Part shown: positions 56,098 to 64,000 of the stretch, one piece after another
Numbering within the stretch: position 1 is the first letter of the stretch
Layout of the letters: the number at the start of each line of letters is the position of its first letter
Assembly (NCBI GenBank): GCA_943737045.1
Contig: CALSFV010000296.1
Location: forward strand, 186,001-250,000
DNA length: 64,000 nucleotides
Direction: 5' to 3'
Source: Parapristionchus giblindavisi
Lineage: Eukaryota > Nematoda > Chromadorea > Rhabditida > Diplogasteridae
Program-made: the position numbers and the translations under genes
Notes under the pieces: model-generated
Told to the model about the DNA's origin: nothing
What the model saw: only the letters and a program-made list of their open reading frames with translations
Databases searched by the model: none

Positions 56098-58883
56098 CTT
56101 ACAGCAAATTCTTCTTCTGTAATCATTTTAACATCCTTTATATAAACATTTTCAATCAATTCTAATCCTTCTCTTTTAAATAAATCATCGCATCTTAATA
56201 TAAATATTATAATGATTGTATTGAATTGATTAATATAATGTTAACTACATACCCTCCATTATGAATATTAATGAGTAATCTAGTCAAATCAATTCTATTC
56301 TCTATTCTTCTTCTTATACATTCAATCAATTGTTGTAAGATATCAGCCAATATTGTTCCATTTCCTTCATCTACAACAAATAATATATAGAGTTAAAGAA
56401 TAATATAGACTCCATATAAACTTCCATTATCATCTATCATGCATATTACAACAATCAATCAAACAGTTCTCAATAGTATCAAAAGCCTTACATACATACA
56501 TATGCATATACATATTATACATAAAAAAATAAAGCATTCATGCCTGGAGATCCTGTTAACTTCTGAATGAATTTATATGGACGGCCTAGTTTATGAGTGA
56601 GAGAAGATAATGAGACTCTGAATGGATGAATCATTATCTCTAATAGATTGAATCAAATGAATATACTTAAGTTGAGATAATTTTGCCGATCCAATAGCAT
56701 TGGGACATTCCATTCCATCATCATCAATCAATAATTCATCCATTACTGTATCGCTATCACATATCGATCTATAATAGTTAATAATAAAATATGAATAATG
56801 AAATGATACAAACCCGAATGAAGGAAGAGATCCTTTAACCTTCCATTTCACCATACTTATACCAAGTTCACATAAATATTGTATCTTCATTCGAACACGA
56901 ATATCATCTACAAAGACATCGAAGACATCAATCGATATTATATAAATGGGAATGAATAGTTCTTACCTACACATCCAATTTCAATCGATAAATGAATGGG
57001 ATGAGGTTTAAGAATATCATTTCTTTTCTTTTCTAATGCTTCACTTACAGTAACCTTATCTCTACTATCCTTATCTTCTTCTTCTTTCACATTATCTACA
57101 ATCATTCATAATCAATCAATCAATCAATCAATCAAGGTACCTTGAATCATTTCTTCATCTTCATCATCTCCTTCTTTTTTCTTATCATCAGATAATCTTT
57201 TAGCTTCATTACAATCTCCAGATATAGTTATACTCACTCCACTATCTATATTATATTCATATCCTTTATAATACAATCAAAGAGATAACCTTCAATAAGT
57301 TCTTTGTAAGCTTGTGCTTGAATGTAGATAACAGATAATTGAGGTGGAAGAAGATTAAATGAAGGAGAATGACGATGAGATGAAGAAGATGATGATGAAG
57401 TTGAAGGAATACCAAGAATATCTCCAATTGAACGTGTACTCTTAATTACAATAATAATAATGTTAATCATTTCATGGATAATAATGATATAATTGAAAGA
57501 AAGAATGGATAATAGTTATGATAAGGAATGAATAAACTGAACCTTAATAAGAGATTCAATCTTAGGTTTCAATGATTTAACTCGAGATTCTTTCTTATTG
57601 ATATCAGACATCAAAACTGAACGACGGAATTCCAATTCTGATAATGTTGAGACAAGTCTATAAATGGGATGGATATCCATTCATTCATTCATTCATTCAT
57701 TCATATACTTACTCTTTTCTTTCTTCTCTTTCATAATTCAATCTAGCTACTTTCTGTTGATGAACATCTTTAATTGTTATCTCTGGAAGGGAAATCTATA
57801 AAGATATTCATTATAGATACCAATAGAGAAGATAATCAATCAATACTTCTTTCTTAGCCTTTTCATAGAATTCATCTACACTAATCAATGGAATTCTTTC
57901 ATCATCTGATCTACAATATTATTGATTAGATTTGTATTGTACAATGATTGAACTAACGGATACTGTAGACATCTATCGATTTCTTTCCTTAGATGATCTA
58001 TCTCAGATGAAATGTTCTGAAGTTGCATATACTTACTCTCAACTATTTCCATTCTAGTTGTTAATTCTCTTAAAGAAGATGAAATATATTGATTAAGATA
58101 TCAAATATGAATACTTCTTAAGTGCAGCATTAGCATAATAACAAAGTCTTGAGTTCCTTTTTATGATAATACTAGATAGTAAAGCTTCTTTCATATCGAT
58201 TGACGGACTCTGTAATGCGTTCTTATATTTACCAGACGGATACGTGTCCGTCAACTTCAATGTTGCAGTGTGTTGGGCTCTAAGTGGAAAACCCTGATTA
58301 ATACGGAAATCAGTACGGTATGGTCATTATAATACGGTAAGAAGTTACTGTCTAATTCAAATTTCATTGTAAAAATAGAATGCGCATTGTAATAATACAA
58401 ACGTGATGATTTATAAAGAATGATACCTCTCCATTTACAATACTTTCCAATATCTTTCTCAATTTAGATGATTCATTGACTAATTGAGATCCCATGGATA
58501 CTGTACCTCAAATACATATCATCCCAATCATCTATTCCACTTAAAATAATTATTCAAGCAAAATTGAAAGGAGTGAAATGAATGAATGACATTAAGTATT
58601 TCGTGAGTTCTAACAATTGAATCAATAAATCAATAATCTAACTAACCTCTCTCAGCAGCTAACTCATCTTCCATTACATACATATCTTCTACTTTCATTG
58701 GTTTTATTTTCTAAAATAATTAATACAATCGAATATGGATAAAATGAGAATAAACTCTTCAAGTATTCATACCACTTCACTTGTACTGCAAACAATATCT
58801 TCATTTGATTTAATCTTCTTGATATTGATTGAATCTGTCGTATCTACAGTACTCTTTGACTTCTTTGCAGGAGATGGAGACAT
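55611..58883 (-). CDS. thoc-5: THO complex subunit 5 (THOC5)
   Basis: THOC5 belongs to the nuclear THO/TREX complex that couples transcription to mRNA export. Seen: start MSPSPAKKSKSTVDTTDS (58883), a basic NLS-like N-terminus. Then a coiled-coil region with LQNISSEIDHLRKEIDRCL (about 58000; human LLYEVMHLQKEITKCL), LISVDEFYEKAKKEISLPE and DVHQQKVARLNYEREERKDL (57730–57890; human LVSVEEFYKEAPPDIS, DPHQQTLARLDWELEQRK), FNLLPPQLSVIYIQAQAY (about 57330; human HLPPPLYVLFVQATAY), an acidic linker (57050–57200), and the C-terminal half. I end it at TAG 55611–55613; another frame stays open to 55561, so the last few residues are uncertain. An (AT)n run interrupts an intron at 56048–56097. Confidence 0.88.
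58205..58360. repeat. Decayed family J-related repeat in a THOC5 intron
   Basis: Shares TGGAAAACCCTGA and GGTAAGAAGTTAC blocks with 54938–55263, and has a GACGGACTC/GTCCGTC hairpin at its left. It sits in the intron separating the exons that encode ILESIVNGE and SIDMKEALL. Confidence 0.5.
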
Positions 58884-59363
58884 TCTATATATTACATCAC
58901 TTCTCTCATTTCACATGTATTGATAGATACAAAATATGTAAATGGAATAGATAGACCATGTTCTATATATCAAATCAGTAAATAGGTTAAATGTACTTTA
59001 TTGCGTTAGTATAAGTTATGGAGCAAGTTAATAGCATACGCAACATTTGAATGAAACAAATTGAGCAAATTATAAAGAAGGAAAGATCAGAAATGAATAT
59101 GAAATGATTGATTGATTTGAATGAGCAAATATAAAGAGATATAATGATAGTTGAAGTACATGTACGATAATAGTGTTAGGCAAAGTAGATGATGAATATA
59201 CACCGTAGTTGAATTGGAAGAAGGGTTAATAGAGATAATGGATAATAAAGGAGGATTGAATAGTCAGTGACTATATACATATATGTATAAGTAGTAAGAA
59301 GAATAAAGCACAATGAAGAAGAAAATAAAATGAATATGAATAAAGATGTCCTTACGATAGAAT

Positions 59364-59546
59364 CATAGGTCGAATAGCTACGTTACACAGTTTCAAAATG
59401 CGGTCAGGTTTTTTGATTTTCGGGAATTTTCGGTTCAAATGCGCTCAGGTATTCAAAAAAAACTCCCATATACGGTCAGGTTTTTCGATTTTTCGAAACA
59501 AAATGCGGTCAAGCTTGGTTGTTCATAACGTACTTTTCGACCTATG
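59364..59546. mobile_element. hAT-like MITE, family E, with exact 8-bp TSD
   Basis: Ends CATAGGTCGAATAGCTACG and CGTACTTTTCGACCTATG, flanked by GATAGAAT on both sides (59356–59363, 59547–59554). Best-preserved family member; repeated AAATGCGGTCAGGTTTTT units inside. Confidence 0.88.
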
Positions 59547-59876
59547 GATAGAATCGATATATCAACTATAATTTGTCTACTATCTACATCATTATCTTCC
59601 ATTCTACAATTATTGATTCAAAAGTCACTAAGATAAAAGATAAATTCTTTCCAACAATATGAATATCTTTGAGAGAGGCAAGTATTTATATGGGAAGAAT
59701 AGGCTAAAATCTATTATAACATCTATCTAATTATGAATAAATAAATGATTAATCGTTCGTATCTATCTATAATATAATATATTAATAATAAATATTATAT
59801 GATAGACTACACAACAGGATCAAATTACTCCTGAAGGGAAGGATGGTACAGATAAAAATGAAGATATGACGAAAAT

Positions 59877-60582
59877 GTGTCTTTATAGTAAGTCGACCAC
59901 GAAGTGATCAATGATCCACATCTGGAATCTTAAAAATCAATATTTCATCTGATATCGATCGATATAGTTTGTCGTCGAAAAACATTCGATTTTTTTCAGC
60001 TTTATAATTTTTTTTCTCAATACAGCATTTTAAATTTTTTACTCTTTTCACCTATTCCATCCTCTTAACTAACAAAACGTAAAAATAATTTATGATACCA
60101 ACCCTAAATGACAATCGGGATACTAATGAGAGTATGGATAGTGTTGAGTCATCGTATTCAATATCTAACTATCAATATGATAAGTGAAATCATAGGTTGA
60201 AAAGTTCGTTACAAACAACGAAGTCTGACCGGTTTTTTGAGCCGAAAATTCTTGAAAAATCGAAAAACCTGACCGCATTTGAGCCGAAATTCCCGAAAAA
60301 TCAAAAACCTGATAGTTAAGAGAACGGAATACGTGAAGAGCTATAGAAATTTTTAAAATGCTGTATTTTTCTCAGATGAAATTTATATGGAAATGTTTCA
60401 ACAAAAGATGTTCAAAATGTATATTTTGTTTTCAAAAAATACCTTTTTTTAATAGAAAAAAAAAACATAAAGATGATATTATTTCAACAATCCCAGTTTA
60501 GTGATCGACATCAAATGAAATATCGATTTTTGTTTTGTTCAGATGTGGAACCATTGATATGGTGATAGACTTACTATAGACA
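59877..60582. mobile_element. 0.7-kb foldback element (family G)
   Basis: Ends GTGTCTTTATAGTAAGTC and GACTTACTATAGACACC. The inverted arms include GATCCACATCTGGAA / GATGTGGAACC and TACAGCATTTTAAATTTTT / AATTTTTAAAATGCTGTA. A truncated family E element (60191–about 60315) is in the middle. Confidence 0.8.
60191..60315 (-). mobile_element. Truncated family E copy inside the family G palindrome
   Basis: Starts CATAGGTTGAAAAGTTCGTTAC, then inverted internal units (AAAAACCTGACCGCATTT). The far end is missing. Confidence 0.6.
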
Positions 60583-60648
60583 CCTCCTTCCTTAATCAGT
60601 ATATCGATTCAATCAGATAGTCAACTATATACGAATAGAGTCATAATC

Positions 60649-63600
60649 TCACTTCTCATCCATATTTTGTATTCTTGATCGAGTTGTTCCTCGTGAACTC
60701 TGAAATTATCAATTACATGATTCAAATACAACCATATATGTAGTCTAAATAACAAAGGATGCATATAATAGACATACTATTAATCATTTCAATCTACAAT
60801 CGATACTCATTTTATACTTCTTAACTAAGTGAAAAAAAGACAAATCTTATTAATTTAAAATATCATCCATGCAACATCAACAAAAATAGGACATATATGA
60901 TTAGTTAGACTTCAATTCTATTCAAACATATCATTGACATACCACCAAAGTCTTTCCAATACCCCATGTAAAGAGCTAACACTCTTTGACTTTGTCATCT
61001 GGAATACTATTCTACTTATATCTATATTCATCTTATCAATCAATAAATCAATATAATCATACCATTCTCAATGTACTTAATCTATCCATACATCCATTTT
61101 GTACATTTGCTTCTCTTGCTATATCATTATCCGTCGGTATGTAATCATCTCTCTGTAATCGATTATATTCACATATAAACATTCATAGGTCCAATATCAA
61201 CGTTACACATTTGCAAAAATGCGCTCATGTTTTCAAAAAAAAAATCATAGATGGGCGCGTGAAAACGAATTCTTTTTGCACACAGCCTTTCCTCCCCTTG
61301 AGAGGCTTTGCGCATAGCTTTGCCTCGCGAAAATTGGAAAATTTCTTTTCAAATCTGCAAAAAATGGCCATGCGCATAGCCTTCCCTTACAATTCCCTCG
61401 TTTGCGCACAGCCTTTCCCCCAGCGTGCCCACCTATGAAAAAAATACAAAATGCGGTGAAGTTTTCACAAGATGAGGTCGGGTTTTAAAAAATTCTAAAA
61501 TGCGGTCAAGCTTCGTAGTTTGCAACGTACTTTTCGACCCATGTAAACATTCAACCATATTCCCTATCTATCATTCTACATTTAAAAATATTATTTCCTT
61601 TTATTATATTGCATAAATGATAGCTAGTCTTACTAGGAATGGTTTTTGTGATGGTTGAAATTACGGTTAGTGACCTACATAGCGATAATCAGCATGGTCG
61701 ACTTAGTAAGAATCAACTTTCAAAAGTTGCAATTTATCGATTTTTAAACGAAACCCGTCGCATATCCGCCGCACGAAAGACAGCCAAAAAAGATTTATTG
61801 GACTTGATTTCCATTGAAACAGCAATTTTTTTGCTGGAACTACCATACAGACATAAAATGCTGTCGGGAGAATCAAAGTCGTGTTCAAAAAGTGAAAAAA
61901 AACAAAAAAAATGCAACTTGTCTTTCGTGCGGCGGATATGCGATGGGTTTCGTTTAAAAAATCGATAAATTGCAACATTTGAAAGTTGATTCTTACTAAG
62001 TAGACCATGCTGATTATCGCTATGTAGGTCACTAACTGTAATTTGATCCATCACAAAAAAGCATTCCCTAGTTAGTGAATTAGAGTATAACTCTACATTC
62101 ATTCATTCATCAATGGTTACCTTTAATCCTTCAATTTGTGATCTAAAATCAGCTAATCTTTCCTTGAACGATCGACTTCTTTCATTATATTCTTTCCTGT
62201 AATCATTATACCGTCAAAACGAGAGACAACGACACCAGTATCAACATAGGGCAGAGTGTAATGAAGGGTATACTCCGTTGCCAAAAAAACGGAATTTGTA
62301 ATAATGATCAAGGAAATATAACCGATTCATTTTCGTATATATTTTTCAGTATAATGTACTTGTGTCGTTTTCTTTCTTTCGTTTTGTATATTATGATTAT
62401 TATATTATTCAATATTAATTACCTCGTTGATTCTAGATTAGCCTTCATAATATTTATATCAGGAGTAATTATTGATTGATCCACAATTGAAGGATCAGGT
62501 GGAGGCTGCTACAATTAACATATCTTCATTATAATCGACAAAAAAAATCCGACATCACAACCACTTGCATAAACGGTGTCTTTTTTTTTGGTTGTTATTT
62601 TTTTAATAGACAATAGGGTATTTGTTCATCACTGGGCTTGCCTGTTTGACCTATGAAGAAAAAAAAATGTAAATGAATCACTGTGAACGCTGTTTTGTAA
62701 AACTGGTATACGGTAGGATTTTCTACAGTATACCACTTTTGCAGTCTGATCTACGACATGATCCAAACAGTGCGCATTCGCTATAGGAAGTCACGTAATG
62801 CTATATAAATCCATGATTAGACGAAAAAAGCGCGATGGGAGCAGTTTTACAGTAAGATTCTACAGTATGCTACAGTATACCAATTCTCCTCCGCAACGCT
62901 CCTGATTAATTTTTTCACTTTTGTCGTGCATATCTGGATTGGGCAAACACATCTACAAAAAAAATCTGAGATAAAACATTATCAAGATCATAAAAAAATG
63001 CTAAAAATGGGAATCTTGTGAACTTTTTCAAATTTTGTCAAATTATTTGACAAATGTTTCACTTTTTTTCGTTTTGACGGTATATGATTAACAATCTAAA
63101 TGGAGTGATTACCTGTGGATGAATATGTTGAATAGATGGAGATATAAGAGAAGATGGAATGAATGAACGATCACATCTATTAATAATAATTGATTAGATA
63201 GATGGGAAAATGAATGAATACTACTTGTTATGGGAATTTATGATATTATCATTGTTATCATCATGAGTAGAAGATGATAACATCAATTGATGAAATGATA
63301 GAGTTCCTTGTAAAGGAAGAGCCATTCGACCATTCCATGACTATAATCAATCAATATTATATATCATAAATGTTTATACTTACAGTACTATTAGGTAATA
63401 CGAGATGAGATGAATATAATGGACGTGTATTATCACCATTTGATGTATTCCTTCTATGAGAATATACTTCCTTTTCTCTATCCATTCTATCTGCTCTGAA
63501 CAATTCCTCCAACTCAAAATATATCATTATATTAAGATATTTCATAGAATAGAATATCATGCTTAGAGAAATGAATAGATAGAAACGTCATGAAAAGATA

Positions 63601-64000
63601 TAGAAAATGACATGAAAGATAGAATGACTACAATATAAAATATGAAATATAATAATAATACAAAGAATGAAATGAACCTGTCTTGTAGATTGTTTCAATC
63701 GATTACATTCTGATTCAGCTTCTGATGCTCTAATTGATAAATGAGTACATTTATGAACATTCATATTAGCTTCTTCTTCTAAACTCTTCACTTTATCTTC
63801 ACTATCCACTATTCTCATCTAAAATATATCAAATACAATCAATATTATTCATGTCGAGAAATTAGACAGTTGACATTGAAGATCGACTAACTACACAATA
63901 ATATATTCAAGTATTATTCATAATAATTGTCTACTCACACGAGCTTCAGCCAATAGTAATTCCTTTTCTTCTAATTCTTTCTTCAATCCTTCTTTTTCTT
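60649..64000 (-). CDS. nfm-1: Merlin (NF2/ERM family), C-terminal part
   Basis: Merlin is a FERM-domain tumour-suppressor scaffold at the cell cortex that feeds Hippo signalling. The window holds only the part after the FERM domain. Seen: a heptad-rich coiled coil from the right edge (KELEEKELLLAEAR, MRIVDSEDKVKSLEEEANMN), RADRMDREKEVYSHRR (63480), LPLQGTLSFHQLM, PPPDPSIVDQSI (62470), EYNERSRSFKERLADFRSQI (62130–62190; human [20 protein letters not shown]), and NVQNGCMDRLSTLR (61060–61110). The end SRGTTRSRIQNMDEK and stop TGA (60649–60651) parallels SGTTKARVAFFEEL of fly merlin. The divergent end argues against ezrin/radixin/moesin. The 5' end is beyond the window. The last splice acceptor is uncertain. 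Confidence 0.7.
61184..61543. mobile_element. Family E MITE with nested insertion, 8-bp TSD
   Basis: Ends CATAGGTCCAATATCAACG and GTACTTTTCGACCCATG, flanked by TAAACATT on both sides (61176–61183, 61544–61551). Interrupted by another TIR element at 61246–61437. In a merlin intron. Confidence 0.85.
61246..61437. mobile_element. Nested MITE with CATAGATGGGCGCG ends
   Basis: Ends CATAGATGGGCGCG and CGTGCCCACCTATG with poly-A on both outer sides. The body repeats GCGCATAGCCTTT / GCGCACAGCC-type motifs. Similar start at 35768. Confidence 0.7.
61634..62071. mobile_element. 438-bp foldback element (family O) in a merlin intron
   Basis: Ends CTAGGAATGG.TTTTTGTG and CACAAAAAAGCATTCCCTAG. The arms mirror (GTTAGTGACCTACATAGCG / CGCTATGTAGGTCACTAAC), so 109–122-codon frames on both strands are mirror images. 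No domain. Confidence 0.85.
62209..62223. repeat. Solo family A terminal repeat
   Basis: TACCGTCAAAACGAG, identical to the family A TIR, with no body attached on the left. With the right end of copy 3 (63082) it brackets a merlin exon. Confidence 0.55.
62570..63082 (-). mobile_element. Family A TIR element, copy 3 (one end truncated)
   Basis: The right end is CGTTTTGACGGTA. The body matches copies 1 and 2 in inverted orientation (GCATACTGTAGAATCTTAC, AACAGCGTTCACAGTGA). The left side stops near AAAGACACCG without a TIR. Lies in a merlin intron. Confidence 0.8.

Larger units (their letters stand above)
58884..60648. other. Intergenic region THOC5 / merlin
   Basis: 1.77 kb upstream of THOC5 and downstream of merlin (both minus). 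Contains a family E MITE (59364–59546) and a 0.7-kb palindrome (59877–60582) with a partial family E copy in it. The remaining AT-rich DNA shows no gene. Confidence 0.65.

Overview
The window is animal nuclear DNA, almost certainly from a nematode. It is AT-rich, its genes are cut by many short GT–AG introns of roughly 40–60 bases, and one gene (15144–19913) is a CED-4: a CARD joined to an NB-ARC ATPase with no WD40 tail, the nematode form of APAF-1. Exon ends are my reading by eye of splice sites and family similarity, so outer coordinates are firmer than internal ones. Gene symbols are C. elegans-style homologue names.

Layout, left to right: the 3' end of a DUOX maturation factor (+); PFAS, a purine-synthesis enzyme (−); a CCDC134-like secreted/ER protein (−); the DEAH helicase DHX35 (+); CED-4 (−); a 19.4-kb SWR1/SRCAP/p400-class chromatin remodeller, ssl-1/domino-like (−); the ER nucleotide-sugar-type transporter HUT-1/SLC35B1 (−); Mediator MED1 (+); a dithiol glutaredoxin (−); the mRNA-export subunit THOC5 (−); and the C-terminal part of merlin (−, runs off the right edge). 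They are unrelated housekeeping or regulatory genes and show no operon logic; neighbours are mostly convergent or divergent.

The unusual part is the DNA between exons. By my coordinates about a quarter of the window is non-coding mobile DNA in introns and intergenic gaps, and most of it is palindromic: a dozen or so foldback elements of about 0.1–2 kb whose two halves are inverted copies. They fall into several families by terminal inverted repeat (TIR). Some carry clear target-site duplications (TSDs): 8 bp (hAT-like), 9 bp (Mutator-like) or TA (Tc1/mariner-like). Several are nested, and sister copies within the window give empty-site references. Two carry dead transposase remnants: an inverted dimer of a Tc1-like transposase 3' half at 19953–21541, and a mariner fragment in ced-4 intron 1. 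I see no intact transposase, so these look non-autonomous.

Other notable points: the remodeller locus seems to hold two alternative C-termini (an AT-hook exon with its own stop, and a SANT plus low-complexity tail), as in fly Domino-B/A; one repeat copy in ced-4 intron 1 carries about 26 bases matching the exon–intron junction of MED1, 31 kb away; and a 27-bp tandem duplication copies a 5' splice site in PFAS. I found no CRISPR, no rRNA and no convincing intact tRNA.
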